34,240 bases of DNA from Nocardia seriolae NBRC 15557 (GCF_007990715.1 NZ_BJWY01000082.1:1-34240), one strand, 5' to 3'; positions 15,661 through 25,522 are shown, counted from the stretch's first letter. Notes: generated by a model not told the origin, from the sequence alone. Numbers and translations are program-made.

Positions 15661-15816
15661 TCATTGATGAGCGTTAGCTGAACACCCTCAAACGGGGTAG
15701 CTGAGCGTGTGCCATGCGTCATGTATTTTCGCGTGGCACATAGACTCTTGCCCGGAAAGGGTTTACCGTGGTACCTAGTCGGTCCGACGACGGGCCATTA
15801 GTCTGCGGAGGATTCA
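15661..15816 (+). promoter_or_regulatory. hupB upstream region
   Basis: A 156-bp gap holding an inverted repeat TGTGCCA ... TGGCACA (about 15708-15740) around the AT-rich ATGTATTTTCG, then GGTTTACCGTGGTACCTAGT and a GGAGGATTCA ribosome binding site before the hupB ATG. It most likely contains the hupB promoter; the repeat could be an operator or a weak leuD terminator. Confidence 0.4.
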
Positions 15817-16452
15817 ATGAACAAGGCGGAACTGATCGATGTTCTGACCGAGAAGTTGGGTACTGACAGGCGCACCGCTACTGCTGCAGTCGAGCAGATG
15901 GTCGACACGATCGTGCGTGCTGTGAACAAAGGTCAGAGCGTCACCATCACGGGTTTCGGTGTCTTCGAACAGCGGAAGCGTGCGGCTCGGGTTGCTCGTA
16001 ACCCGCGCACCGGCGAAACCGTCAAGGTGAAGCCGACTTCGGTGCCTGCCTTCCGTCCCGGTGCTCAGTTCAAGGCGATCATCGCCGGCAAGCAGAAGAT
16101 CGCTTCGAGCGGCCCGGCCGTGAAGCGCGGTGTGGCTGCCCCGGTTTCGGGCAAGGCGGGTGCGAAGAAGACCACCGCCAAGAAGACGGCGAAGAAGGCC
16201 GCCACCAAGGAGCCGGCCAAGACCACCGCCAAGAAGGCCGCGTCGAAGGCGCCCGCCAAGAAGGCCACCGCCAAGAAGACGGTCGCGAAGAAGACGGTCG
16301 CCAAGAAGACCCCGGCGAAGGCCACCGCGGCCAAGAAGACCACGGCTGCCAAGAAGGCCACCAAGGCCACCGCTTCCAAGGCCACCGCCAAGAAGACGGC
16401 CAAGAAGGCGCCCGCCAAGAAGACCGCGGCCAAGCGCACCGCGCGCCGTTAA
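15817..16452 (+). CDS. hupB: HU-family nucleoid protein with a Lys/Ala-rich tail
   Basis: 211-residue actinobacterial HupB/HupS. Residues 1-90 are a normal HU domain (MNKAELIDVLTEKLG, VTITGFGVFEQRKRAARVARNPRTGE). From about residue 105 to the end runs a histone H1-like tail built from KKT, AKK and PAKK repeats and ending KRTARR. HU dimers bend and compact DNA, and in mycobacteria the tail tunes DNA binding and is acetylated. Length matches the mycobacterial protein (Rv2986c). A perfect GGAGGA ribosome binding site lies before the ATG. The repeats make the tail prone to length change between strains. A terminator follows at 16505. Confidence 0.97.
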   Translation: MNKAELIDVLTEKLGTDRRTATAAVEQMVDTIVRAVNKGQSVTITGFGVFEQRKRAARVARNPRTGETVKVKPTSVPAFRPGAQFKAIIAGKQKIASSGPAVKRGVAAPVSGKAGAKKTTAKKTAKKAATKEPAKTTAKKAASKAPAKKATAKKTVAKKTVAKKTPAKATAAKKTTAAKKATKATASKATAKKTAKKAPAKKTAAKRTARR

Positions 16453-16504
16453 TTCGGCCACAACCCGTCGCTGACGGGGGTTTTCGAGCAGGACGACATG
16501 TGAG

Positions 16505-16527
16505 ACGGCCCGGCGATGCCGGGCCGT
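16505..16527 (+). terminator. hupB terminator
   Basis: A perfect 10-bp stem ACGGCCCGGC / GCCGGGCCGT with a GAT loop is followed by TT, 52 bp after the hupB stop. The rest of the gap to mutT1 (16528-16641) shows no gene. Confidence 0.85.
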
Positions 16528-16641
16528 TTCGCATATTCGGGGTGGGTTGGCGTCCGAAAGGGGCGCAATCGCCTTATGAGCGGGGCGGATTCGGCCGCAC
16601 CGGGGTCGGTACGGCGGCGTTCCAAGGGTTCTCGGGCGGAG

Positions 16642-17610
16642 TCAGCGCTGGGGCAGATCGACGGGGGTCAGCGCGCGGTCGAGGTGGTCGGCGGCGATCA
16701 GACGGCCCTCGTGGAAGGACAGCACCCACGCGCTGCCCTTGCGATTTCGGGCCGGTGGCAGGCTGATGCCGTCCTCGGCGGCCCACCACTGGAGCAGATC
16801 CGGAATCACCTTGCCCTGACTGCAGATCACCCGCACCGAGTCCGCCGAAACCAGGTCGCGGGCGCGTTTGCGGGCCGCGTCGGGCGCTGCCGCGTAACCG
16901 GATTCGGACAGCAGCGGTTCGAGTTCCACGGTCACACCGAGTTTTTCCGCCAGCGGTGTCACGGTTTGGACACAGCGGGCCGGTGGGGCGGAGAGGATTT
17001 CGCTCGCGCCGAACGCGAGCAGATTGGGCACCAGGGCGCGAGCCTGTGCGCGACCGGCCTTTTCGAGCGGGCGGGCATCGTCGTCGGCGGCGCCCCGGTC
17101 GCTGCGACCGGCCTTGCCGTGCCGCACCAGCAGCAGGTGCGCGGTATCGGCGGGCTGGCGCAGGAAGTTCCGGACGATGGTGCGGTCCATCGGGTACGAC
17201 AGCGCGTCCATCACCCGGTCCAGCGGGCACCAGTCCAGCACGTCGACTTCGGTATTGGCCTCGAACGTCCCGTCCAGGATCCGGGCGGCCCAGTAGTCCA
17301 CGCGCTTGAGTTTGCGATGTCCGGTCACCGGATAGGTCACGTCGCCCAGATAGCGGCCCAGGCGGGTATTCAGCCCGGTTTCCTCGGCCACCTCGCGCAC
17401 GGTGGTGATCACCGGCGTCTCACCGGGATCCAATTTGCCCTTGGGCAGCGACCAGTCGTCGTATTTGGGGCGGTGCACGAGCGCGATCTCGAGGGAACCA
17501 TCCGCGGACCCCGGCACCGGGCGCCACAACACGGCCCCCGCCGCGAGGATGTTGGCTTTGACCGGAGGGTCGGCGTATTCGGCGGCGGGGTCGTTGTTGA
17601 ATGGGCTCAC
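16642..17610 (-). CDS. mutT1: MutT1-type Nudix and histidine-phosphatase fusion
   Basis: 322-residue two-domain hydrolase. The Nudix domain holds the full box GKLDPGETPVITTVREVAEETGL (58-80). From about 157 a histidine-phosphatase domain begins with LLLVRHGKAG (161-168). In mycobacteria MutT1 hydrolyses 8-oxo-GTP and related nucleotides to limit mutation, and also diadenosine polyphosphates, with the second domain completing the dephosphorylation. It starts at GTG 17610; the GTGA overlaps the ppk1 stop by four bases, so it is translated by coupling from ppk1. No good ribosome binding site is visible. Same order as Rv2985-Rv2984. Confidence 0.93.
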   Translation of the reverse strand: MSPFNNDPAAEYADPPVKANILAAGAVLWRPVPGSADGSLEIALVHRPKYDDWSLPKGKLDPGETPVITTVREVAEETGLNTRLGRYLGDVTYPVTGHRKLKRVDYWAARILDGTFEANTEVDVLDWCPLDRVMDALSYPMDRTIVRNFLRQPADTAHLLLVRHGKAGRSDRGAADDDARPLEKAGRAQARALVPNLLAFGASEILSAPPARCVQTVTPLAEKLGVTVELEPLLSESGYAAAPDAARKRARDLVSADSVRVICSQGKVIPDLLQWWAAEDGISLPPARNRKGSAWVLSFHEGRLIAADHLDRALTPVDLPQR

Positions 17611-19817
17611 GGGCGATCCGGACGTCGCAGCCGCATGAGGTACTCCTGATGGTCGCGAATCTTCTCGGCCGGGATCTCGGGCCCCGGCTGGGCCCGCCAG
17701 CTGCCGTCGGGCTGGAGTACCCAGCACCGGGTGGCGGGGTCGGTGGCGGAATCGAACGCCCGGCCCAGCTGCTCGGCCAGCTTCGGATCCTTGACCTGCG
17801 CCAGCACTTCCACGCGCCGATCCAGGTTGCGGTGCATCATGTCCGCGGAGCCGATCCAGTACTCGTGCTGCGCCTGGAAGTGCAGAATGCGCGAATGTTC
17901 CAGGTAGCGGCCGAGAATCGAGCGCACCTCGATATTCTCGCTCATGCCGGGCACACCGGGGCGCAGGCCGCAGATGCCGCGCACCACGATCTCCACCGGG
18001 ACGCCCGCCTGGGAGGCCCGGTACAGCGCGTCGATGACCTGTTCGTCGACGATGGCATTGGCCTTCAGCCGGATTCGCGCCGCTTCGCCCTGGCGCGCCA
18101 GCTCGATCTCACGTTCGATCCGCTCGATGATCCCGGCTCGTACGCCGACCGGGGCCACCAGCAGGTTGCGGTAGTTGGCCTTTCGCGAGTACCCGGTCAG
18201 CGAGTTGAACAGGTCGGTGAGGTCCGCGCCGATCTCCGGTGCGGCCGTGAGCAATCCGACGTCCTCGTACAGGCGCGCGGTCTTGGGGTTGTAATTGCCG
18301 GTGCCGATGTGGCAGTAGCGACGGATGGTGGCGCCCTCGCGCCGCACCACCAGGCAGGTCTTGCAGTGCGTCTTCAGCCCGACCAGGCCGTAGACCACGT
18401 GCACGCCCGCTTGTTCCAGGGCCCGAGCCCATTTGATGTTGGCCTGCTCGTCGAAGCGGGCCTTGATCTCGACCAGCGCCACCACCTGCTTGCCCGCCTC
18501 GGCGGCGTCGATGAGCGCGTTCACGATGGGGGAGTCGCCGGAGGTGCGGTACAGGGTCTGCTTGATGGCCAGCACCTGCGGGTCGGCGGCGGCCTGCTCG
18601 ATGAACCGCTGCACGCTGGTGGAGAAGGAGTCGTAGGGGTGGTGCACCAGCACGTCGCCCTCGCGCAGGGCGGCGAAAACGTTTCGGGGCGTTTCGCGTT
18701 CGCCGAAGGCCGCCGGGGTGGCCGGGACGTAGGGCGCGTCCTTCAGATTGGGGCGGTCCACGCCGTAGATCTGCCACAGGCACGACAGGTCGAGCAGGCC
18801 GGGCACCTGGATGACGTCGGCAGGGTCCACATCCAGTTCGCGCAGCAGCAGATCGAGCATGTGCTCGGTCATATCGTCGGAGACTTCCAGCCGCACCGGG
18901 GAGCCGAAGCGGCGCCGCGCCAGCTCGCGCTCCAGGGCCTGCAGCAGGTCCTCGTCGCGGTCCTCCTCGACCTCCAGATCGGCATTGCGGGTGATCCGGA
19001 ACGAATGCTGTTCCACCACTTCCATTCCCGGGAACAGCTGATCCAGGTGCGCGGCGATCAGCTCCTCCATGGGCAGGAAGGCCGCCACCGAGGAGCCCTG
19101 CGCCCCCGCTTCCCGCCCGGGGGCGGCGTTCGAATCCCGGCCGACCGAGGTGCGGCGGACCCGCACGAAGCGATCCACATTGTCGGGCACCTTGACCCGG
19201 GCGAAGTGCTCGCCGCCGGTGACCGAATCCTTCACGGTCACGGCCAGATTCAGGCTCAGGCCGCTGATGTAGGGGAACGGGTGGGCCGGATCCACCGCCA
19301 GCGGGGTCAGCACCGGGAAGACCTGATCCTGGAAATACCCGGACAGGCGCTGCTTTTCGGTGTCCTCCAGCTCGGCCCACCGGATGACCGCGATGCCCTC
19401 CCCGGTCAGGGCGGGCAGCACCTGATCCAGGAAGACGCGGGCGTGGCGCTCGGCGAGATCCTGGGTGCGCACCGCGATCATCTCGAGCTGTTCGGTGGGT
19501 GACAGGCCGTCGGCGGAGCGCACCGACAGCCCGGTCTCGGCGCGGCGCTTCAGCCCGGCGACCCGGACCATATAGAACTCGTCCAGATTCGAGGAGAAAA
19601 TGGCGAGGAATTTCGCCCGCTCGAGCAGCGGCTGGGATTGATCCTCGGCCAGTGCGAGAACACGGGCGTTGAAATCGAGCCAGCTGAGTTCGCGGTTCAC
19701 ATACCGGTCCGCGGGCAACGGTGTCGCGGTGGTGGGCGGAGGGGTTGCCGCGGGCGGCGCCGCCGGTCGTAGCGGCGGTTGCTTGACGGTATCCGTATCG
19801 CTCACTCTCACGATCAT
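17607..19817 (-). CDS. ppk1: Polyphosphate kinase 1
   Basis: 736-residue enzyme that makes polyphosphate from ATP and can run in reverse. After a Pro/Thr/Ala-rich N-terminal stretch of about 35 residues comes the PPK1 core beginning RYVNRELSWLDFNARVL and FSSNLDEFYMVRVAGLK. The two phospholipase D-like C-terminal domains hold the active site: GLKTHCKTCLVVRR, then RYCHIGTGNYNPKTARLYEDVGLLT with the phosphorylated His at about residue 500, and SADMMHRNLDRRVEV. ATG at 19817 is used; a GTG at 19805 is also possible because the first residues are not conserved. First gene of the ppk1-mutT1 unit, 62 bp downstream of fbiD on the same strand. Confidence 0.96.
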   Translation of the reverse strand: MIVRVSDTDTVKQPPLRPAAPPAATPPPTTATPLPADRYVNRELSWLDFNARVLALAEDQSQPLLERAKFLAIFSSNLDEFYMVRVAGLKRRAETGLSVRSADGLSPTEQLEMIAVRTQDLAERHARVFLDQVLPALTGEGIAVIRWAELEDTEKQRLSGYFQDQVFPVLTPLAVDPAHPFPYISGLSLNLAVTVKDSVTGGEHFARVKVPDNVDRFVRVRRTSVGRDSNAAPGREAGAQGSSVAAFLPMEELIAAHLDQLFPGMEVVEQHSFRITRNADLEVEEDRDEDLLQALERELARRRFGSPVRLEVSDDMTEHMLDLLLRELDVDPADVIQVPGLLDLSCLWQIYGVDRPNLKDAPYVPATPAAFGERETPRNVFAALREGDVLVHHPYDSFSTSVQRFIEQAAADPQVLAIKQTLYRTSGDSPIVNALIDAAEAGKQVVALVEIKARFDEQANIKWARALEQAGVHVVYGLVGLKTHCKTCLVVRREGATIRRYCHIGTGNYNPKTARLYEDVGLLTAAPEIGADLTDLFNSLTGYSRKANYRNLLVAPVGVRAGIIERIEREIELARQGEAARIRLKANAIVDEQVIDALYRASQAGVPVEIVVRGICGLRPGVPGMSENIEVRSILGRYLEHSRILHFQAQHEYWIGSADMMHRNLDRRVEVLAQVKDPKLAEQLGRAFDSATDPATRCWVLQPDGSWRAQPGPEIPAEKIRDHQEYLMRLRRPDRP

Positions 19818-19879
19818 TCCTTATGTCGCGGGCCGGGTGCCGGTCTGACACCTTCCATTGCAGCGCAGATCACGCGCCG

Positions 19880-20581
19880 TCAGCACAGTGACGACCCGGC
19901 TCGGCGGATATCTTCGGTTCCTCGACACGCCTGCGACACGCCGATTTCACGCAGTAGTGCGCCGGTTGCTGCGCCGACCCCGAGGGCGGCGGCGCGGTCG
20001 AGATCCGCGGCGGTGTCGACGTCCTGCCGGAGTCCGGGCCAGTCGCCCAGCAGCTCCACCGCGCCGTCGGCGATATGACGGCGCGCGGAGTCCGGACCGA
20101 AAAGCGGGTTGAGCGAGGTGGATCCGCCGCGCACCAGCAGGGCGACGGTGCCGCTGCCCTCGTGATCGGCGATCACCGAGCGACGGTGCCCGGTGCCGGC
20201 GAGCATGTCGCAGAGTTCGGCCGGGCGCAGCGCGGGCAGATCCGCTTGCAGGGCAAGCAGATCGACCGGGCCGTGCCGATGCCGGATGGCGGCCGCGCCC
20301 GCCGCCAGCGCGGCGTTCAAGCCGCTGGTGTGCGGTGCGGTGACCTCGGGCTCGGGCTGTACGTGCGCGCCGAGGCCGCGAACCACCTCGGCGACCCTCG
20401 GGTCGGGGGTCACCACGGTCACCGACGCGACGACGCTCGTCGACACCGCCGCCGTCACCGTGTCGGCCAGCATGGCCAGCACCAGCTGCGGCCGATACTC
20501 CTGGGGCAACCGATCGGACAACCGGCTCTTGGCGAGTCCGAGACTCTTGACCGCGATGACCGCGTGCACGGACGGGCGCAT
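19880..20581 (-). CDS. fbiD: Phosphoenolpyruvate guanylyltransferase of F420 synthesis (CofC/FbiD)
   Basis: 233-residue nucleotidyltransferase that joins GTP to phosphoenolpyruvate (2-phospholactate in archaea) to give the activated precursor of coenzyme F420. Features: VIAVKSLGLAKSRLSDRL at the N-terminus, the LLALQADLPAL loop with the metal-binding Asp, DHEGSGTVALL, and NPLFGPDSARRHIADGAVEL then WPGLRQDVDTAADLDRA. It resembles Rv2983 throughout. ATG at 20581 (MRPSVHAVIAVKSL) is chosen; the frame is open to 20674 but that part is not conserved. Divergent from gpsA with 104 bp between starts. Confidence 0.9.
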   Translation of the reverse strand: MRPSVHAVIAVKSLGLAKSRLSDRLPQEYRPQLVLAMLADTVTAAVSTSVVASVTVVTPDPRVAEVVRGLGAHVQPEPEVTAPHTSGLNAALAAGAAAIRHRHGPVDLLALQADLPALRPAELCDMLAGTGHRRSVIADHEGSGTVALLVRGGSTSLNPLFGPDSARRHIADGAVELLGDWPGLRQDVDTAADLDRAAALGVGAATGALLREIGVSQACRGTEDIRRAGSSLC

Positions 20582-20685
20582 GTCCGAATCTTCCCACTCG
20601 CGAGTGACGGGTGTGTGAGCGGCGTCGAATTCCGGGAGCCGCCACAACCGGCATGGCAGGTTCGCCACGCGCATATATTTGTCAG

Positions 20686-21681
20686 ATGGCTAGGGCAGCG
20701 GTATTGGGAGCGGGGTCGTGGGGGACCGCGTTCGCGAAGGTGTTGGCGGAAGCGGGAACCGAGACCACCATGTGGGCTCGGCGGCCGGAAGTGGCGAAGG
20801 TCTTGGCCACCGAACATCGCAATCCCTGGTATCTGCCCGATATCGAGTTGCCGCCCATGGGGGCCACCGACGATCCGGCCGTCGCGCTCGACGGGGCCGA
20901 CATCGTGGTGCTGGCGGTGCCCTCGCAGTCGTTGCGCGCCAATCTCGCGGCCTGGAAGGACCTGATTCCCGGCGACGCCACGCTGCTGAGCCTGGCCAAG
21001 GGCATCGAGACCGGGACGCTGTTGCGGATGAGCCAGGTCATCGCGGAGGTCAGTGGCGCGGATCCGCGCCGGGTGGCGGTGCTGTCGGGGCCGAACCTGT
21101 CGCACGAGATCGCCGCCGGGCAGCCCGCCGCGACCGTGGTGGCGTGCACGGACGTGGCCCGGGCCGAGGCGGTCCAGCACGCCTGCGCCACCGGCTATTT
21201 CCGGCCGTACACCAATTCCGATGTGATCGGCTGTGAAATCGGCGGGGCCTGCAAGAACGTCATCGCGCTGGCCTGCGGCATCGCCTCGGGAATGGGGTTG
21301 GGCGACAACTCGATTGCCACCCTCATCACGCGCGGGCTGGCCGAGATCATCCGGCTGGGCGTGGCGGTGGGCGCGGAGCCGGTCACCTTCGCGGGGCTGG
21401 CGGGCGTGGGCGATCTGGTGGCCACCTGCACCTCGCCGCTGTCGCGCAATCGCTCCTTCGGGCACGCGCTGGGCGCGGGCGGATCCATGGAGACCGCCCT
21501 GGAAGCGACTCATGGCCAGGTCGTGGAGGGTGTGAAGTCCTGCACATCGGTGCGTGCGCTGGCCGCTCTGCACGGGGTGGAAATGCCGCTCACCAATGCG
21601 GTGCACCAGGTGTGCCACGAGGGCATGTCGGCCGCCGAGGCGGTCGGGCAACTGCAGGGACGCCGCCTGAAGTCGGAATGA
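20686..21681 (+). CDS. gpsA: Glycerol-3-phosphate dehydrogenase (NAD(P)+)
   Basis: 331-residue cytosolic enzyme that reduces dihydroxyacetone phosphate to sn-glycerol 3-phosphate for phospholipid synthesis. The NAD motif GAGSWG is at 8-13. The G3PDH signature is intact: GACKNVIALACGIASGMGLGDNS, then FAGLAGVGDLVATCTSPLSRNRSFG. The ATG at 20686 gives the family N-terminus; upstream there is only a weak ribosome binding site and a TATATTT word 12 bp away, so initiation may be close to leaderless. Followed after 133 bp by ddl. Confidence 0.96.
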   Translation: MARAAVLGAGSWGTAFAKVLAEAGTETTMWARRPEVAKVLATEHRNPWYLPDIELPPMGATDDPAVALDGADIVVLAVPSQSLRANLAAWKDLIPGDATLLSLAKGIETGTLLRMSQVIAEVSGADPRRVAVLSGPNLSHEIAAGQPAATVVACTDVARAEAVQHACATGYFRPYTNSDVIGCEIGGACKNVIALACGIASGMGLGDNSIATLITRGLAEIIRLGVAVGAEPVTFAGLAGVGDLVATCTSPLSRNRSFGHALGAGGSMETALEATHGQVVEGVKSCTSVRALAALHGVEMPLTNAVHQVCHEGMSAAEAVGQLQGRRLKSE

Positions 21682-21682
21682 G

Positions 21683-21772
21683 CCACCACCGAGCCGGAGA
21701 CGACGCGGTCGCCGAGTCCGCGGCGAACCACCACCGAGCCGGCGGCGACTCTGTCGCGGAGTCGGGGCGACC
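21683..21772 (+). repeat. Two-copy 45-bp imperfect tandem repeat
   Basis: The copies at 21683-21727 and 21728-21772 share the first 15 bases exactly (CCACCACCGAGCCGG) and 36 of 45 bases overall by eye. It fills most of the gpsA-ddl spacer. In one forward frame it reads HHRAGxDxVAES twice, but there is no start signal, so I do not call it coding. Confidence 0.8.
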
Positions 21773-21814
21773 GCGTAACACTGCCGCCACATTCGACCGG
21801 GTACGGTTCCGGGC

Positions 21815-22912
<1,098 letters not shown>

Positions 22913-22922
22913 CACCTGCGCG

Positions 22923-22961
22923 ACGGCCCGGCCCATCGATCGCGATGATGGGCCGGGCCGT
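22923..22961. terminator. Bidirectional terminator between ddl and the DUF3515 gene
   Basis: A perfect 15-bp stem (22923-22937 with 22947-22961, arms ACGGCCCGGCCCATC and its complement) has a 9-nt loop and lies between two convergent genes. Confidence 0.85.
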
Positions 22962-23006
22962 TCGCTGTGCGGATCCGGCTCCGCGTGCCCGGAAGATATA
23001 TGTCCG

Positions 23007-23675
23007 TCAGTTCGGGATCGGGTTGGGGTCGATCGGCTGCTTCGGGATCGCCTTCTGAATGGCCGCCGAAACATCTTGCAGCGGTGTGGCTCCGGCATTG
23101 TCCGGCATGGTGAGCGCGATGTAGGTGCCGCGGTCCACGGCCCAGTAGGTGCCGGAGGTGACGCCGCTGGTCTGATCGCGCACCTCGAACCAGTCGACCT
23201 CGGCCCCATCGACCTTGATCACGTTCAGCGGCGATGCCTTGGTGAATTCCAGCGGGCGGTCCAGGCCGCAGCGCACCACGATGGCGTCGCCGCCGCCGGG
23301 CAGCTGCCAGGCGTGGGTGGCGGGCGGCACCGGCTGCACCAGTTCGGAGGTGGTGTAGTCGCCGATCTTGCTCGGCAGCGCGGCCAGGAACGCCGTGCAT
23401 TCCGGGCTCGCCGCGGTCGGTGCCGGGACCGCGCCCAGGGCCAGCGGATCGCGGCTTTGATGGCGATTGGCGAGCACACCCATGACGAGAACCCCGACGA
23501 CCAGCGCGACCGGCAGCGCGACCGCGGTGGCGATGAGCGCGGGCGACCGGCGCACCTCGAACGCGTCGGCGTCCGAGTCCTCCGAGTCCTGGCTCGCCGC
23601 AGCCGCTTCGGTGGCGTCGTTGTCGGCGTCTTCCGGTGTGGTGTCCGGTCCGGTGCCGCGGGTGTCGTTGCTCAT
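23007..23675 (-). CDS. DUF3515 membrane-anchored protein
   Basis: 222-residue conserved mycobacterial-type protein (position of Rv2980). The first 43 residues are acidic and Asp/Glu/Thr/Ala-rich. One membrane helix follows at about 45-70 (SPALIATAVALPVALVVGVLVMGVL), then an exported domain with two Cys (SPECTAF and VVRCGL) that may form a disulphide. The domain keeps DUF3515 features such as LPGGGDAIVVRCGLDRPLEF and DWFEVRD, then TYWAVDRGTYIALTMP. Function is unknown. Start ATG at 23675; thiL runs divergently from the same short spacer. Confidence 0.85.
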   Translation of the reverse strand: MSNDTRGTGPDTTPEDADNDATEAAAASQDSEDSDADAFEVRRSPALIATAVALPVALVVGVLVMGVLANRHQSRDPLALGAVPAPTAASPECTAFLAALPSKIGDYTTSELVQPVPPATHAWQLPGGGDAIVVRCGLDRPLEFTKASPLNVIKVDGAEVDWFEVRDQTSGVTSGTYWAVDRGTYIALTMPDNAGATPLQDVSAAIQKAIPKQPIDPNPIPN

Positions 23676-23739
23676 CGGGTTCGAGGGTACCGTCGAGCGG
23701 TCAGCCGACCGCATCACACTCACCTCGAAGGAGACCGTC

Positions 23740-24762
23740 ATCACCGCCAGCAGCAGGCCGCCGTCGGACCGGGCCGCGGACACCGCGGGCGCGGCGGCGC
23801 AAACCGTGGGCGAGCTCGGCGAGTTCGCGCTCATCGCGCTGGTGAACGCCGGGCGGACGCAGACGCCGGGGGTGCTGCTCGGTCCGGGCGACGACGCCGC
23901 GGTGATCGCCGCGCCCGAGGGACGGTTCGTGGTGACCACCGACATGCTGGTGCAGGACCGGCACTTCCGGACCGACTGGTCGAGCCCGCACGACATCGGC
24001 CGCAAGGCCATCGCGCAGAACGCCGCCGACGTGGTGGCCATGGGCGCGGTGCCGAGCGCCTTCGTGGTGGGGCTGGGCTGCCCGTCGGACACCCCGGTCG
24101 AATTCGTGCGGGCGCTGGCGGACGGCATGTGGGCCGAGGCCGGACGGGCCGGGGCCTCCATCGCCGGGGGCGATATGGTGCGCAGCCCGATCCTAATTGT
24201 TTCGGTGACGGCCTTCGGGGATCCGCGCCGTGCCCCCATCAGATTGACGGGTGCGCGGCCGGGGGACCTGGTGGCCGTGGCCGGAAAGCTCGGCTGGTCC
24301 GGGGCGGGGTTGGCGGTGCTGTCGGCCGAGATCGAGCGCCCCGAGCTCGGGGCTCCGGTCGGGGAGTTCGCGGATGTGGTTGCCGTGCACCGGGTTCCGC
24401 AGCCGCCCTACGACGCGGTGCTGGAGCTGCCGGACTCCGCGGAGATCACCGCCCTCACCGATGTCTCGGACGGTTTGCTCGCCGATCTCGGGCATATCGC
24501 CGAATCCTCCGGCGTGGCCATCGATCTGGAGTCCGCCGCCCTGGCCGACCCCGAACTCGAGGTGGTCGGAAAAGCCCTCGGCGTCAACCCCCTTGACTGG
24601 ATTCTGACCGGCGGCGAGGACCACGCCTTCGCCGCGACTTTCGCCGATTCGGGGGATTTGCCCGAAGGCTGGGTGCGCATCGGACGGGTTCGCGCAGGGT
24701 CGGGTGTGACCGTCGACGGCACCTCCCGAACCGGACCCGCCGGTTGGGAATCCTTCGCTTAG
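23740..24762 (+). CDS. thiL: Thiamine-monophosphate kinase, start codon uncertain
   Basis: Phosphorylates thiamine phosphate to thiamine diphosphate with ATP. PurM-like fold features: LLGPGDDAAVI, TTDMLVQDRHFR, AQNAADVVAMGA, the GGDMVRSP loop, TDVSDGLLADLGHIA and TGGEDHAF. The start is odd. A perfect AAGGAG site at 23728-23733 lies 6 bp before an ATC codon at 23740, about where homologues begin, but no ATG, GTG or TTG is there. In-frame alternatives are GTG at 23662, which overlaps the divergent gene's start, or GTG at 23806, which keeps the conserved LGEF core but lacks a ribosome binding site. I give the ATC position (340 residues) as the most natural one. ung follows 47 bp later. No TPP riboswitch is seen. 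Confidence 0.8.
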   Translation: MTASSRPPSDRAADTAGAAAQTVGELGEFALIALVNAGRTQTPGVLLGPGDDAAVIAAPEGRFVVTTDMLVQDRHFRTDWSSPHDIGRKAIAQNAADVVAMGAVPSAFVVGLGCPSDTPVEFVRALADGMWAEAGRAGASIAGGDMVRSPILIVSVTAFGDPRRAPIRLTGARPGDLVAVAGKLGWSGAGLAVLSAEIERPELGAPVGEFADVVAVHRVPQPPYDAVLELPDSAEITALTDVSDGLLADLGHIAESSGVAIDLESAALADPELEVVGKALGVNPLDWILTGGEDHAFAATFADSGDLPEGWVRIGRVRAGSGVTVDGTSRTGPAGWESFA

Positions 24763-24809
24763 CCGGGTGCGCTTACGCGATGAAACTCGACACGATAAGT
24801 TTTCCCGAC

Positions 24810-25487
24810 ATGGGTGCGAAACCACTGTCGGAAGTCATCGATACGGGCTGGGCCGAGGCCCTCGAACCGGTGGCCGACCGCATTGCCGCCATGGGCGAAT
24901 TCCTGCGAACCGAAAACGCCGAGGGGCGTGGCTATCTCCCCAAGGGGGAGAACGTGCTGCGGGCCTTCCAGCGGCCCTTCGACAAGGTCCGGGTGCTGAT
25001 CGTGGGCCAGGATCCGTATCCGACGCCGGGGCATCCGGTGGGGCTGAGTTTCTCGGTGGCTCCGGATGTTTCGCCCATTCCGCGCAGTCTGTCCAATATC
25101 TACTCGGAGCTGACCAAGGATCTCGGCCTGCCGATGCCGTCCAACGGCGATCTGTCGCCGTGGCGCGATCAGGGCGTGCTCATGCTCAACCGAGTGCTCA
25201 CCGTGCAGCCGGGCCAGCCCGCCTCGCATCGCGGCAAGGGCTGGGAAGCGGTGACCGAGCAGGCAATTCGCGCGCTCGTTGCCCGGGATCAGCCGTTGGT
25301 GGCGATCCTGTGGGGGCGTGACGCCTCGACCCTGAAGCCCATGCTGGGCAGCACGCCCTACATCGAATCCGCCCATCCCTCACCGCTGTCGGCTTCGCGA
25401 GGATTCTTCGGTTCTCGTCCTTTCTCCCGAACCAATGAATTGCTGGGTACATTAGGTGCCGCGCCGGTGGACTGGCGTCTGCCCTAG
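24810..25487 (+). CDS. ung: Uracil-DNA glycosylase (family 1)
   Basis: 225-residue enzyme that removes uracil from DNA to start base-excision repair. The catalytic water-activating motif is GQDPYPTPGHPVGLSFS. The DNA-intercalation and uracil-binding region is HPSPLSASRGFFGSRPFS, and LNRVLTVQPGQPASHRGKGWE is also family-typical. The ATG at 24810 (MGAKPLSEVI) aligns with the start of the mycobacterial enzyme (Rv2976c). An in-frame ATG at 24780 would add ten residues, and neither has a strong ribosome binding site. Probably co-transcribed with thiL. Confidence 0.95.
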   Translation: MGAKPLSEVIDTGWAEALEPVADRIAAMGEFLRTENAEGRGYLPKGENVLRAFQRPFDKVRVLIVGQDPYPTPGHPVGLSFSVAPDVSPIPRSLSNIYSELTKDLGLPMPSNGDLSPWRDQGVLMLNRVLTVQPGQPASHRGKGWEAVTEQAIRALVARDQPLVAILWGRDASTLKPMLGSTPYIESAHPSPLSASRGFFGSRPFSRTNELLGTLGAAPVDWRLP

Positions 25488-25522
25488 CGCGAACCCCGAT
25501 GACCTGATTCAGGAGCATGTAT

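Noticed and set aside
15814..16461. Reverse-strand Leu/Gly-repeat frame over hupB
   Set aside because: The repeats mirror the Lys/Ala codon repeats of the HupB tail; hupB has the ribosome site, family match and terminator.
17601..19502. Long forward-strand open frame of 633 codons opposite ppk1
   Set aside because: It is the antisense shadow of ppk1. Composition is Arg/Gly/His/Val-rich without motifs, and ppk1 motifs on the other strand are complete.
23676..23740. TPP riboswitch upstream of thiL
   Set aside because: The spacer is too short and lacks the conserved CTGAGA and ACCTGA elements.
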